NCBI RefSeq assembly: GCF_017876095.1
Contig: NZ_JAGINM010000005.1
Coordinates: 124,001-188,000, forward strand
DNA from: Azospirillum agricola
GTDB taxonomy: Bacteria; Pseudomonadota; Alphaproteobacteria; Azospirillales; Azospirillaceae
Length of the DNA: 64,000 bases
Direction: 5' to 3'
The position numbers and the translations under genes were made by a program. Of this stretch, positions 18,351 to 28,272 are shown piece after piece (positions within the stretch are counted from its first letter, which is position 1; every line of letters begins with the position of its first letter). The notes under the pieces are model-generated. The model was not told the origin of the DNA, searched no databases, and saw nothing but the letters and a program-made list of their open reading frames with translations.

Positions 18351-20020
18351 CCGAACGGCGCGTCCGCCGCCCCCGGCAGCGGAAGGCGCAGCCGCGACGG
18401 GCGGTCCGGCCCGCTGTGGATCAGCAGGGTGATCGGCTGGGCGTCGACCCGCCGCGTCTCGCCCGGCTCGGCCCCGGTGCCGGGGTTGACCGGGTAGGCC
18501 GGGAAGCAGGCCCCGGCGAGGCTCAGCCGCAGCGCCGAGCCCGGCGCCAGAGTCGCGCAGACCCCGCGCATGGCGATCGCGAGCGGCCGGGTCGGGTCGC
18601 CCGGCTCGACCCGCGCGTGCCCCTGGGTCAGCGGCAGCACCCGCCCGTCGGGGCGCACCACCGACAGCACCGCGCTGACGTCGAAGGACGGCGCGTCGGC
18701 CTCCACCCACAGGTCGAGCGCCACCCGCCCGGCCAGCGTCAGCGGCTCGCCCAGCGGCGGGGTGGTGTAGACGGCGACATCCGGCCGCCGGTCCACGGCG
18801 GCGCGGTCGCGGCAGCCGGCGTCGGGCACCGCGTGGCCGCCGACCGCCGGCACCGGCCCGCGCGGGTCGTGCACCACAACGTCGAGCGCCGCGCTTTCCG
18901 CCATCTCCAGCCCGAGCCGCCCGCCCTGGCGGTTGGCCAACCCGTCGCTCGACAGGTGGAAGGCGGCGCCGGCCGGCGGAACGGCCGGCAGATCGTGCCA
19001 GCGCCCGGCCTCGACGTCGTGCAGGCGCACGGCTCCGCCACGGCCGCCGTCGGCGCCCTCGCCCTTCAGCACCCGGTCGAACCACGCCAGTTGCAGGCTG
19101 TCGAGCGACGGGCCGTCCTGCGGCCCGGCCGCCGTCCAGGGACCGACGACCAGCCGCACCGGCGCCCGCGACCGTCCCTCCCTCCGTCCGGCCAGCGCCT
19201 CGTGGGCGTCGAGCGTGCCGGCGAGGCGGGGGTCGTACCAGCCGCCGATCTGCATCACCGCCACGTCGTCCGGCATGTCGGCCAGCATGGCGCGCGGCGA
19301 CAGGGCGTCCCAGCTCCGGTCCGGCGCCGGCAGGCTCAGCCAGTCGTCGTAATGGGTGTAGCGCGCGTAATCGCGCAGCGCCTGCGGCCGCGAGGGGATC
19401 TCCTCGTCGAGCGGCAGGCGGCGGGCGGCGTCGGACAGGATGCGGTGGGCGGTGCCGTCCTCGACCCGCCGGGCGGCCTCGGCGGCGGAGCGCAGGGCCC
19501 ATTCCATGGCGTCGGCCAGCCGGAAGGCGCCGCCCTCGTAGGCCCAGTCGGAGAAGACGTCCCAGCCGGCGAAGGACGGCGCCACCGCGCGCAGGGCCGG
19601 CGGGGCCGCCGCCAGGGTGAGAAGCTGGGCGATGCCGGCATAGCCGCAGCCATAAAGGGCCACCGCCCCCGACGAACCGGGAAGCGAGGCCGCCCAGGCG
19701 ACGGCGTCGGCGCCGTCCTCGCGCTCGGCCTCGAAGGGGCGGAAGCGGCCGTCCGAGGTGCCGCAGCCCCGCATGTCCTGCACCACCACCACATAGCCGC
19801 GCGCGGCGTACCAGCGCGGGTGGGCGTAGTGGCTGGTCAGCGCCGTCCGCCGGCCACAGGGCAGGCGCAGCAGCAGCACCGGCCAGGTCCCGGCGGCGTC
19901 GGGCCGGTAGAGATCGGCGTCCAGCCGCGCCCCGTCGCGCGTGCGCATCGACACGGTTTCCGGCGGCCGGACCGGCAGCAGGGGGGAGGTTTCGACGAGC
20001 AGCGGAGCGAGGTGGGTCAT
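18266..20020 (-). CDS. CocE/NonD-family alpha/beta hydrolase with lost catalytic Ser and His
   Basis: 584 aa. The domain order of X-Pro dipeptidyl-peptidase/CocE-type hydrolases is present: an alpha/beta core (RTRDGARLDADLYRP, VQDMRGCGTSDG), then a C-terminal jelly-roll (PLTLAGRVALDLWVEADAP). In this family the nucleophile lies in GxSYxG, the acid in GWYD and the base in GPWxH. Here the first reads LYGCGYAG (Ser to Gly), GWYDPR is kept, and the third reads GPWTAAG (His to Ala). It looks like a pseudoenzyme, although the neighbouring Cys could be tested. No signal peptide. It ends inside the 3' end of the convergent Fic-like gene. Confidence 0.82.
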   Translation of the reverse strand: MTHLAPLLVETSPLLPVRPPETVSMRTRDGARLDADLYRPDAAGTWPVLLLRLPCGRRTALTSHYAHPRWYAARGYVVVVQDMRGCGTSDGRFRPFEAEREDGADAVAWAASLPGSSGAVALYGCGYAGIAQLLTLAAAPPALRAVAPSFAGWDVFSDWAYEGGAFRLADAMEWALRSAAEAARRVEDGTAHRILSDAARRLPLDEEIPSRPQALRDYARYTHYDDWLSLPAPDRSWDALSPRAMLADMPDDVAVMQIGGWYDPRLAGTLDAHEALAGRREGRSRAPVRLVVGPWTAAGPQDGPSLDSLQLAWFDRVLKGEGADGGRGGAVRLHDVEAGRWHDLPAVPPAGAAFHLSSDGLANRQGGRLGLEMAESAALDVVVHDPRGPVPAVGGHAVPDAGCRDRAAVDRRPDVAVYTTPPLGEPLTLAGRVALDLWVEADAPSFDVSAVLSVVRPDGRVLPLTQGHARVEPGDPTRPLAIAMRGVCATLAPGSALRLSLAGACFPAYPVNPGTGAEPGETRRVDAQPITLLIHSGPDRPSRLRLPLPGAADAPFGQPAPGPSFPASGTASPFAAATRQTSRL

Positions 20021-20194
20021 GCGGCAACGGCGTCGTGTGTGGATTCCGCCGGATCCTGTGGCAAGGCGCGTGCCAGGGCATGGCAACCGCCCCCATTGGG
20101 CCGGGGGTGCGACCACTTGCCCCCACTTGCCCCTTTCTCCATTGGGCGGGGAATGGGGGACGGGAGCCTTGCCGGGGCGCGGCGGAACTCCCTA

Positions 20195-20220
20195 CCCCGC
20201 CCGGCGGAGGAAGGGCGGGG
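20195..20220 (-). terminator. GC-rich hairpin downstream of adenine deaminase gene
   Basis: 8-bp stem CCCCGCCC (20195-20202) against GGGCGGGG (20213-20220), loop 10 nt, lying 67 nt past the adenine deaminase stop on the minus strand. No T-run follows. The rest of 20021-20286 is G/C-biased and shows no coding signal. Confidence 0.4.
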
Positions 20221-20286
20221 CGGGGGCGAGGGCTCCTCATTGCCCAAACAACAGCCAACCGCCCAAAAAACCGCCACGCCGCCCGC

Positions 20287-21996
20287 TCAGGCGGCGATCA
20301 GCTCGAAACGGTCGACATCCACCATGCCACGGTCGGTGATCTTCAGATGCGGGATCACCGGCAGCGGCAGGAAGGCCAGTTGCAGGAAGGGCTCGGCCAG
20401 CGGACAGCCCATCGCCCGCACCGCGGCGCGCAGGCCGCGCAGTTGCGCCTCCACCGTCTCGAAGGGCTCCAGGCTCATCAGCCCGGCCAGCGGCAGGGCG
20501 AGTTCGCCGACGACCCGGCCGCCGCGCACGGCGACGAAGCCGCCCTGAAGCTCGATCAGCCGGTTGACCGCGACGGCCATGTCGGCGTCGCTCGCCCCGA
20601 CGACGCAGATGTTGTGGCTGTCATGGCCGACCGAGGAGGCCAGCGCCCCCTCCGCGAAGCCGAAGCCCTGGACGAAGCCGCGTCCGACGTTGCGGTTGCT
20701 GCCGTGGCGGGCGAAGACACAGATCTTCAGCAGGTCGCGCGCCGGGTCGGCGACCATCCGCCCGCCGGCCGCCGGCACCTCGATTCGCCGGTGCTCCGTC
20801 AGGATCCTGCCCGGTTCCAGCCCGATCACTGATTGCACCGAGCCGCCGGCCGGCACCGCGAAATCCTCCACCGTCACCGGGTCGAGCCGGACCGAATCCA
20901 GCCCGACCGGAGTCACCGCCGGACGGCCCGCGAAGCTCTCGGCCGTCACCACGCGGCCACCCCGGATCACGCGGTTGACGGCGCATTCCTCCAGATCGTC
21001 GAGCAGCACCAGATCGGCCCGGTGCCCCGGCGCCACCAGCCCCCGGTCGAACAGGCGGAATCCGCGCGCGGCCGACCAGGTGGCCGCCCGGTAGACATGG
21101 GCCACCGGCGCGCCGAGCCGGATGGCGCTGCGGATGAGGTGGTCCATGTGCCCCTCCTCCGCGATGTCCAGCGGGTTGCGGTCGTCGGTGCAGAATCCGA
21201 GGAAGGGCGAGGTCTCCGGGGTGATGACTTCGGCCAGGGCGTGGACGTCCTTCGACACCGACCCGTCGCGGATCAGCACCTGCATGCCCTTGCGCAGCTT
21301 CTCCATCGCCTCGTCGGCGCTGGTCGTCTCGTGGCAGTTGCGGATGCCGCAGGACAGGTAGGCGTTCAGCTCCCGCCCCGTCACCAGCGGCGCGTGACCG
21401 TCGATGTGGCGCCCGTCGAAGGCGGCCAGCTTGTCGAGCACCCCGTCGACCTTGTGGAAGACACCGGGGAAGTTCATGAACTCGGCCAGCCCGAGCACCC
21501 GCGGATGATCCATGTGGCGGATCAGGTCGGGCGCCTCCAGCCGGGCGCCGGAGGTCTCCAGCTCGGTCGCCGGCACGCAGGAGGAGAGCTGCACGAACAG
21601 GTCGATCGCCGTGCCGCCGGCGCTGTCGAGGAAATAGCGCAGCCCCGCCTCGCCCAGCACGTTGCAGATCTCGTGCGGGTCGCAGATCGCCGTGGTGGTG
21701 CCGCGCGGCAGCACGCAGCGGTCGAACTCCTGCGGGGTGACGCAGGTGGATTCGCAATGGACGTGGGTGTCGATGAAGCCGGGGACCACGGTCAGCCCGC
21801 GCCCGTCGATCTCCTCGGCCCCGTCGTAGGATTCATAGGTACCGACGATGACGTCGCCGCAGACGGCGATGTCGCCCTCGGCGATCTCGCCGGTCACGAC
21901 GTTGAGGAAGCGCGTGTTCTTGATGACCAGATCGGCCCGGCTCTCGCCGAGCGCCTGCCCGATGCGCGTCTTCAGCGCGTCCCGCCCGATCGCCAT
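20287..21996 (-). CDS. ade: Adenine deaminase
   Basis: 569 aa, amidohydrolase superfamily, converting adenine to hypoxanthine and ammonia in purine salvage. Metal-site motifs are GFIDTHVHCESTCVTP, CDPHEICNVLG and the later GHAPLV. The C-terminal region typical of the Ade family (NRNVGRGFVQGFGF, ASSVGHDSHNICVVG) is intact. ATG 21996 has an AAGGAAGAGG ribosome-binding site; an in-frame ATG 39 nt upstream would add MFRFRRHTKEEAG and lacks one. The histidine kinase gene lies 71 nt upstream on the same strand. Confidence 0.93.
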   Translation of the reverse strand: MAIGRDALKTRIGQALGESRADLVIKNTRFLNVVTGEIAEGDIAVCGDVIVGTYESYDGAEEIDGRGLTVVPGFIDTHVHCESTCVTPQEFDRCVLPRGTTTAICDPHEICNVLGEAGLRYFLDSAGGTAIDLFVQLSSCVPATELETSGARLEAPDLIRHMDHPRVLGLAEFMNFPGVFHKVDGVLDKLAAFDGRHIDGHAPLVTGRELNAYLSCGIRNCHETTSADEAMEKLRKGMQVLIRDGSVSKDVHALAEVITPETSPFLGFCTDDRNPLDIAEEGHMDHLIRSAIRLGAPVAHVYRAATWSAARGFRLFDRGLVAPGHRADLVLLDDLEECAVNRVIRGGRVVTAESFAGRPAVTPVGLDSVRLDPVTVEDFAVPAGGSVQSVIGLEPGRILTEHRRIEVPAAGGRMVADPARDLLKICVFARHGSNRNVGRGFVQGFGFAEGALASSVGHDSHNICVVGASDADMAVAVNRLIELQGGFVAVRGGRVVGELALPLAGLMSLEPFETVEAQLRGLRAAVRAMGCPLAEPFLQLAFLPLPVIPHLKITDRGMVDVDRFELIAA

Positions 21997-22067
21997 GCCC
22001 GCCTCTTCCTTCGTGTGCCGTCGAAATCGGAACATGGCTCGGGCGGGGCCGATCCGCAAGCGCGGGC

Positions 22068-23516
22068 CTATTCCCCGTCGAAGTAGCGGGCGACCGGCAG
22101 GCGCACGCTGACCGTCGTGCCCTCCCCCTCGCGGCTGCGGATGTCGAGCGTGCCGTTCAGCATCTCCACGAAGGAGCGCACCAGCGGCAGCCCGAGCCCG
22201 GTGCCGCCCGACCGCCGCGACAGCTGGCTGTCGACCTGGCCGAAGGGTTGCAGGGCGACGGCGATGCCCTCGGCGCTCATGCCGATGCCGGTGTCGGCGA
22301 CCTCGATCAGGATGCGGTCGCGGTCGCGGCGGACCTGGAGCGACACCGTTCCGCCGGGGCCGGTGAACTTGACCGCGTTCGACAGCAGGTTCAGCAGGAT
22401 CTGCTTGACCCGCACCGGGTCGCCGAGCAGCAGCGGCGTGTCGTCCGCCACCGCGTCCGTCAGGGTCAGCCCGCCTTCCGACGCCCGCTCGGCGATCAGC
22501 AGCAGCGAGCTTTCCACCGCGTCGCGCACGTCCATCGGCTGCGGGTGGAGGTCGAGCTTGCCGGCCTCGATCTTGGCGATGTCGAGGATGTCGCTGATCA
22601 CCGCCAGCAGATGCTGGCCCGACGTGCCGATCACCCTGGCGTAGTCGAGGTATTTGGGATGGCCGAGCGGCCCGACGATCTCCCCCTCCATCATCGCCGA
22701 GAAGCCGATGATGGCGTTCAGCGGGGTGCGCAGCTCGTGGCTCATGTTGGCCAGGAACTCGCTCTTGGCGCGGTTGGCGAGTTCCGCCTGCTCCTTGGCC
22801 TGGATCAGCGCCTGTTCGGCGCGGCGGCGCTCCTGCACCTCCTGCATCAGGGCGCGGGTGCGCTCGGCGACGCGCATCTCCAGCTCGTCGCGGGCCTGAC
22901 GCAGGGCCAGCTCGGCGCGCTTGCGCCGGGTGATGTCCTGGCCGACGCAGAGGATGCCGGGCGCCACCCCCTCCACCTCGGGCAGCCGGTTCATGTTCCA
23001 CAGCAGCACCCGCTCGCCGATCCCGGCGCGGTCGTGCTGGACCTGCTCGAAGTTGCGGATCTCGTGGCCTTCGGCGGCGATGGCGAGCTGGGCGGCGAAG
23101 GCGCTGACCGGATGCTCGCCGACCACCTCGGTCCAGGCCCGGCCGACGGTGGTGCCGGGCTCCAGCCCGAAGGCGCGCTCCGCCTCGCGGTTGGCCTCGT
23201 GGACCCGCCCGTCCTCGCCCAGCACCAAAATGATGCTGGCGGCCGTCTGCACCAGGGACCGGAAACGCGCCTCGCTGGCGCGCAGCTTCGCCTCGCGCCT
23301 CCTCAGCTCGTCGATGCCGGCGGCGATGCCCTGCATGCGATCGGTCCCGCGCTGGCACAGCTCCAGCTCGGCGACGCGCCTCCTCAGCCGGCGGATCGTG
23401 TCCTCCGGCGTTTCCCCGGCCGCCGTCTCCTGGGCCGGCGTCTCCTCGGACAGGCTGTGCAGAGGCTGAATCACCACGGTCCAAACACCTTGCCAACGGT
23501 TCGCCGGCCTTGCCAT
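22068..23516 (-). CDS. PAS-domain sensor histidine kinase
   Basis: About 482 aa, no membrane segment. After a short coiled N-terminus there is a PAS domain (~80-195), a coiled coil (~196-250), HisKA with His260 in [17 protein letters not shown], and an HATPase domain with N-box NLLSNAVKF and G-boxes DTGIGMS and SGGTGLGL. It would be a cytoplasmic sensor that phosphorylates a separate response regulator, which is not adjacent. The start is uncertain: ATG 23516, a TTG at 23549 and GTG codons 12-15 residues in are all possible; ATG was chosen. Confidence 0.88.
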   Translation of the reverse strand: MARPANRWQGVWTVVIQPLHSLSEETPAQETAAGETPEDTIRRLRRRVAELELCQRGTDRMQGIAAGIDELRRREAKLRASEARFRSLVQTAASIILVLGEDGRVHEANREAERAFGLEPGTTVGRAWTEVVGEHPVSAFAAQLAIAAEGHEIRNFEQVQHDRAGIGERVLLWNMNRLPEVEGVAPGILCVGQDITRRKRAELALRQARDELEMRVAERTRALMQEVQERRRAEQALIQAKEQAELANRAKSEFLANMSHELRTPLNAIIGFSAMMEGEIVGPLGHPKYLDYARVIGTSGQHLLAVISDILDIAKIEAGKLDLHPQPMDVRDAVESSLLLIAERASEGGLTLTDAVADDTPLLLGDPVRVKQILLNLLSNAVKFTGPGGTVSLQVRRDRDRILIEVADTGIGMSAEGIAVALQPFGQVDSQLSRRSGGTGLGLPLVRSFVEMLNGTLDIRSREGEGTTVSVRLPVARYFDGE

Positions 23517-23713
23517 CCCGACTATGCTGGAAGGGGTAGGCCCACGCAAGTCTCTGCCATCCGGCCAGGGGTGACCATTCAGGGGAAACCGCGACAGCCG
23601 GTCGCATGCTGGTTTAAGGATCTCGAAATATTGTCCCCCTAGACCATGCTGATGCCGGAGCGGGTTTCGAAGAGAAAAACCGAGGCGCGCAGTGGGAAAG
23701 GGCGGAAGCGATA

Positions 23714-25402
23714 ATGTCAGCGCTTAGAAAGCTAAGAATCGGTTCCAAGATTTATTCGATCGCCGGCATCCAGGCGATGGCCGCCGCGCTGCTCGGTCTT
23801 CTCGCCCTGATCGCCATGAACGATCTGTCGGAGCTTTCGACCCGGATGGAGAACGCCTCGCACCGGCAGGCGCTGGGCGAACGGCTGAACGGGCTGGTGC
23901 TGTCGGTGGTGATGGACAGCCGGGGCGTCTACATGGCCCGCGACCGCGCCGAAACCGACAAGTTCGCCACCCCGCTGCTCGCCGCGCTCAAATCCCTCGA
24001 CGAGCGCATGGCCGAGCTGAAGACGCTGACCCCGGCGGCGGAGCGCGGGCATGTCGCGGACTCCTCGGCCAAGCTCGCCGAGTTCGTGAGCTTCCGGACC
24101 GAGCTGGTGCGCATCGGGCGCGAGCAGGGGGCGGCACCGGCGCGGGTCTACGGCGACAACGACGCCAACCGCAAGAGCCGTCAGGCGCTGAACGCCGCGC
24201 TGGAGACGCTGGTCGGCGCGATCGACCGCGAGGTCGACCAGCTGCGCGCCGAACTCGTCGCCGCCGAGGCGCGCTGGACCCTGATCGTCGCGGCGACGGC
24301 GGTCGCCGGCATCGTCCTGGCGCTGCTGCTGGCGGTGGCGGTGGCGCGCGGCCAGATCGCCCGGCCGCTCCAGCGGATGACGGCGGCGATGACCGGCATC
24401 GCCGCCGGCGACACCAACGCCGCCGTGCCCAACACCGACGGCGCCGACGAGATCGGCGACATGGCCCGCGCCGTGCTGGTCTTCCGCGACGCCCTGCGCC
24501 GCAACCAGGAGCTGGCCGAGCAGGAGCGGGTGGCGCTGGCCGCCCGCCAGCAGCGCCAGGAGGCGCTGGAATCGCTGACCCGCGGCTTCGCGCAGAAGGT
24601 CGAGGGGCTGTGCCGCACCCTGAACGGCGAGGCCGACCAGATCCGGGGCAGCGCCGAGGGGCTGTCGGATTCGGCCCGTGACGCCTCGCAGCGCTCGGCC
24701 AGCGTCGCCACGGCGGCCGAACAGGCGACCGGCAACGTCCACACCGTCGCCGCCGCCACCGAGCAGATGGTCGCCTCGATCACCGAGATCAGCGCCCGCA
24801 TGCACGAGGCCGCCCGCATCGCCAGCGAGGCCGAGAGCGAGGCCCAGCGCACCAACGAGACCGTGCGCGGGCTGGCCGACGCCGCCAACCGCATCGGCGA
24901 GGTGGTGGGACTGATCAACTCCATCGCGTCCCAGACCAACCTGCTGGCGCTGAACGCGACCATCGAGGCGGCCCGCGCCGGCGAGGCCGGCAAGGGATTC
25001 GCCGTGGTGGCCGGCGAGGTGAAGAACCTCGCCAACCAGACGGCGAAGGCGACGGAGGACATCTCCGCCCAGATCGTCGCCATCCAGGGCGAGACGCACA
25101 GCGCCGTCGCCGCCATCAGCGGCATCGTCGGCACCATCGAGCGGATCAACGGCATCAGCGCCGGCGTGTCCGCCGCCGTCGAGCAGCAGGGGGCGGCGAC
25201 GCGCGAGATCACCCGCAACGTCCACGACGCGGCGTCGGGCACCCGCGAGGTGTCGCAGACGATCGGCGGCGTGTCGGAGGCCGCCAGCCGCACCGGCGAC
25301 GCCGCCGCCCGCATGCTCGACGCCGCCCAGGGGCTGACCGTCCACGCCCGCACCCTGCAAACCGATCTCGACGATTTCACCGAACGTCTGAAGGCGGTGT
25401 GA
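23714..25402 (+). CDS. Transmembrane methyl-accepting chemotaxis protein
   Basis: 562 aa: TM1 at ~16-35, a helical periplasmic sensor of ~155 residues, TM2 at ~193-216, a HAMP domain, then the signalling hairpin. The tip is canonical ([35 protein letters not shown], quoted here in parts as [18 protein letters not shown] and [10 protein letters not shown], residues ~405-440). No CheR-binding pentapeptide is seen at the C-terminus. Its last 26 nt overlap the end of the convergent STAS-like gene that closes the adjacent chemosensory operon, but it is transcribed oppositely, so a link to that pathway is only positional. Confidence 0.92.
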   Translation: MSALRKLRIGSKIYSIAGIQAMAAALLGLLALIAMNDLSELSTRMENASHRQALGERLNGLVLSVVMDSRGVYMARDRAETDKFATPLLAALKSLDERMAELKTLTPAAERGHVADSSAKLAEFVSFRTELVRIGREQGAAPARVYGDNDANRKSRQALNAALETLVGAIDREVDQLRAELVAAEARWTLIVAATAVAGIVLALLLAVAVARGQIARPLQRMTAAMTGIAAGDTNAAVPNTDGADEIGDMARAVLVFRDALRRNQELAEQERVALAARQQRQEALESLTRGFAQKVEGLCRTLNGEADQIRGSAEGLSDSARDASQRSASVATAAEQATGNVHTVAAATEQMVASITEISARMHEAARIASEAESEAQRTNETVRGLADAANRIGEVVGLINSIASQTNLLALNATIEAARAGEAGKGFAVVAGEVKNLANQTAKATEDISAQIVAIQGETHSAVAAISGIVGTIERINGISAGVSAAVEQQGAATREITRNVHDAASGTREVSQTIGGVSEAASRTGDAAARMLDAAQGLTVHARTLQTDLDDFTERLKAV

Positions 25403-25658
25403 AGCCGGGCTTGACCAGCAGGGGCGCCACCCAGCGGCGCAGGAACGCGTCCTCCGGCGGCACCGCCACCGCCGGACCTGCGGCCAGCAGCAGTTGCAGC
25501 AGGGCGGTGTGCAGTTCCGTGCAGGCGCCGAGATCGACGCGCGGCCCGGCCGCCGCCTCCAGCCATTCGGCGAGCGGCAGCGCCTCGTCCACCGCGCACA
25601 CGCCCTCGAAGCGGGCGGTTCCGCCGGCTCCGGCCTCCGGATCGTAACGGATCGGCAT
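25377..25658 (-). CDS. Small STAS-like protein, last gene of the chemosensory operon
   Basis: 93 aa. The segment [23 protein letters not shown] resembles the helix-strand core of anti-sigma-antagonist-like (STAS) proteins often encoded beside CheA in alternative chemosensory clusters (core quoted: [16 protein letters not shown]). The usual phosphorylatable Ser is replaced in this stretch by Ala-Cys, so control by phosphorylation is doubtful. The ATG overlaps the cheA stop (TGATG). Assignment rests on a short match and operon position. Confidence 0.65.
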   Translation of the reverse strand: MPIRYDPEAGAGGTARFEGVCAVDEALPLAEWLEAAAGPRVDLGACTELHTALLQLLLAAGPAVAVPPEDAFLRRWVAPLLVKPGFTPPSDVR

Positions 25659-27847
25659 CACAAAAGCTCCCGCAGGTCGAGCACCAGCAGCAAACGCCCG
25701 TCGCCCAGGACCGCCGTGCCGCTGTAGCCGCGCAGCCCCCGCAAGACGCCGTGCATCGGCCGCAGCATCACGTCGGCCCGTTCGCGCACGTCGTCCACCA
25801 CCAGCGCCACGGTTCCCCCGGCGCCGCCGAGCCCAGCGACCAGCACCCGTTCCGCCGCGCGCCCGCGCGGGTCCTCGGGAAAGCCAAGCAGGCGGCGCAG
25901 GCGGAGCAGCGGCACGACGCGGCCGCCCAGCACGACGCTTTCCGCCGTCTTCAGCGCGCGGATGTCGGCGCGGGGAACCCGCCGCATGCCCTCGACCAGG
26001 GCGACGGGCACGCCGAACAGCTCGCCCGCCGCCTCGACCACCACCACGCGGGTGATGCTGAGCGTCAGCGGCAGCGCCAGCCGCACCCGCGTGCCGGCGC
26101 CGGGGGTGGAGGCGATCTCGACACGCCCGCCGGCCCGCTCGACGGCAGCGCGCACGGCGTCCATGCCGACACCGCGCCCCGACAGCTCGGACACGCCGGC
26201 CGCCGTGCTGAAGCCGGGGGCGAAGACCAGACGCACCGCCTCCCCGTCGTCCAGCGCCGCGGCGGCGGCCTCGTCGAGCAGCCCCTTGCGGCAGGCGGCG
26301 GCGCGCATCGCCGCCGGGTCGATGCCGGCGCCGTCGTCCACCACCTCGACGACCACGCCGTCCTTCTCCTGGAAGGCGCGGACGCGGATGGTGCCGCTGT
26401 CCGGCTTGCCGGCGGCGGCGCGGCGGTCCGGCGATTCGATGCCGTGGTCCAGGCTGTTGCGCACCAGATGCAGGAGCGGCTCGCCCAGCGCGTCGAGGAT
26501 GTCCCGGTCGGCCTCGGTCTCGCCACCGTCGAGTTCCAGCGCGACCGTCTTGCCGAGCCGCCGCGCGGTGTCGCGGACCAGCCGGGGCAGCGGTTCGAAC
26601 ACCCGAGACAGCGGCAGCAGGCGCAGACGCAGGGCGGCGTGCTGCAACTCGCCGACCAGCGCGTCGAATTGCGCCGACACCGCCTTCAGCCCCTGCCCCA
26701 GCGCGTCGTCGCCGGCCTGCCGGACCAGCGGCGGCAACTGGCTCTTGGCAACGGTCAACTCGCCGACCAGGGTCATCAGCCGGTCCAGGCGCTCCGGATC
26801 GACCCGCAGGGCGCGGCGCCCGACCGTGGGCGGCGTTCCCCCGCCGGCGGCCGGAGCCCGCGCGGTCTCGACGAAGCGGCGCAGCGATCCGGCGTCGGCG
26901 CAGGCCGCCAGCAGGGCGGCGCGGTCCACCGTCACCCCCTGCGCCGCCAGGATGTTGCCGGCCGAGCGCGCCACGGCGGCGCGGCGGGCCTCGCGTTCCT
27001 CCGGCTCGCCGGGCAGGTCGAGGATGCGCTCCTGCGCGCGCAGCATCGCGTCGGCCAGGCTGCCCGCCCCCTCCGGGCCGGGGGCCGGCGGCGGCGGCGT
27101 CACCGGGGCGACCCGCACCTGATCGGGGACCGTGCGGAACACCGCCGTCACCTCGGCCACCGACGCGCCGCTGAGCGCGCGGAAGCGCAGCAGGCAACGG
27201 TAGGGGTCCAGCGCGCCGAGCGGCGGCAGCGGCTCCGCCGGCTCGACGAGCAGCAGGCGCAGGTCGGGGATCCGCCGGCACAGGGCCAGCGGATCGTCCC
27301 CGTTGAAGAAGCATTCGGGATCGGGATCGTAGGCCAGCGCCGTCAGCGTTTGCCCGCCGGTCAGGCCGGCCGCCTCGCGCCGGCTCCCGTCCAGCGTCTC
27401 CACCCATTCGAAACCGGGGGCCGGTCCGGCCCCCGGATCGCCGCCCGGGCCGACGCCCGGATCATCGCCCGGATCATCGCCAAGCGCGGCGCCCAGCCGC
27501 CGCGCCGCCTCGGTGGCGTCGTCCGGCAGGGTTCCGGCAGCCTCCAGCGCGTCGATCCAGCGGGCGCTCTGGTCCAGCGCGCGGAACAGCCGGTCGGCCA
27601 GCTCCGGCGTCAGGACGCGCCGCCCGTCGCGCACGGCGGCCAGCGCATCCTCCCCGGCATGGACCAGACGGGTGAAGGGCGCCAGATCGAACAGGCCGGT
27701 GGCCCCCTTCAGCGTGTGGAAGGCGCGGAACAGGGCGTCGACGGCGGCCCGGTCGGCGGGATCGCGCTCCAGCGCCAGCAGGCTGTCGCCGGCCTCGGTC
27801 AGCAGGTCGCGCGATTCCAGGATGAACTGGTCGAACAGCGCGCTCAT
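25658..27847 (-). CDS. cheA: CheA-type chemotaxis histidine kinase
   Basis: 729 aa. Hpt domain with phospho-accepting His44 (FRAFHTLKGATGLF); a middle region with YDPDPECFFNGDDPL typical of a CheA subgroup; dimerisation and HATPase domains (HLVRNSLDHGIESP, VDDGAGID, SGRGVGMDAV); and a C-terminal CheW-like regulatory domain (~590-729). There is no fused receiver, so output must go through the separate CheY proteins of the operon. It overlaps cheY upstream by the ATGA junction. Confidence 0.93.
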   Translation of the reverse strand: MSALFDQFILESRDLLTEAGDSLLALERDPADRAAVDALFRAFHTLKGATGLFDLAPFTRLVHAGEDALAAVRDGRRVLTPELADRLFRALDQSARWIDALEAAGTLPDDATEAARRLGAALGDDPGDDPGVGPGGDPGAGPAPGFEWVETLDGSRREAAGLTGGQTLTALAYDPDPECFFNGDDPLALCRRIPDLRLLLVEPAEPLPPLGALDPYRCLLRFRALSGASVAEVTAVFRTVPDQVRVAPVTPPPPAPGPEGAGSLADAMLRAQERILDLPGEPEEREARRAAVARSAGNILAAQGVTVDRAALLAACADAGSLRRFVETARAPAAGGGTPPTVGRRALRVDPERLDRLMTLVGELTVAKSQLPPLVRQAGDDALGQGLKAVSAQFDALVGELQHAALRLRLLPLSRVFEPLPRLVRDTARRLGKTVALELDGGETEADRDILDALGEPLLHLVRNSLDHGIESPDRRAAAGKPDSGTIRVRAFQEKDGVVVEVVDDGAGIDPAAMRAAACRKGLLDEAAAAALDDGEAVRLVFAPGFSTAAGVSELSGRGVGMDAVRAAVERAGGRVEIASTPGAGTRVRLALPLTLSITRVVVVEAAGELFGVPVALVEGMRRVPRADIRALKTAESVVLGGRVVPLLRLRRLLGFPEDPRGRAAERVLVAGLGGAGGTVALVVDDVRERADVMLRPMHGVLRGLRGYSGTAVLGDGRLLLVLDLRELL

Positions 27848-28272
27848 GGGGTTCCCTCCGCGTCGGGGCGGCCGGCTGGCGGGCGGCCGGTCAGCAGGCG
27901 GGCGGCGGCGGTCAGCGCGTCGGGCCGCGCCGGCTTGACGATGTACCAGTTCGCCCCGGCGAGGAAGGCCTGCTCGCGGTCGCTGTCCTTGGCCTCGGTG
28001 CTGACCATGATCGCCGGCACGTCGCGCAGGGCCGGGTCGCGGCGCAGCACGCGCAGCATGGTGTAGCCGTCCATCTTGACCATGTTCACGTCGACGACCA
28101 GCAGGTCGGGCGGCTCGGCCAGGGCGCGCTCCAGCCCCTCGATGCCGTTCACCGCCTCGTCCACCGTGAAGCCGTCGCCCTCCAGCACCTGCCGGCTGTA
28201 GGCGCGGACGGTGGCGGCGTCGTCCACCACCAGGACGCGGGGAGACCGGCCCGCGGCCGGATGCGCGCTCAT
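27844..28272 (-). CDS. cheY: CheY-like single-domain response regulator (second CheY of the operon)
   Basis: 142 aa receiver. Acidic pocket VVDDAATVR, phospho-acceptor Asp61 in LLVVDVNMVKMDG, switch Thr/Ser in MVSTEAK, and the conserved Lys in IVKPARPD. No output domain. It is coupled by 4-nt ATGA overlaps to cheR before it and cheA after it, so it is the likely direct phosphate acceptor of this CheA. Confidence 0.9.
   Translation of the reverse strand: MSAHPAAGRSPRVLVVDDAATVRAYSRQVLEGDGFTVDEAVNGIEGLERALAEPPDLLVVDVNMVKMDGYTMLRVLRRDPALRDVPAIMVSTEAKDSDREQAFLAGANWYIVKPARPDALTAAARLLTGRPPAGRPDAEGTP

Noticed and set aside
17498..20548. 1016-aa plus-strand frame
   Set aside because: Antisense to the CocE-like gene and the deaminase tail; Arg/Gly/Ala-rich with no motif.
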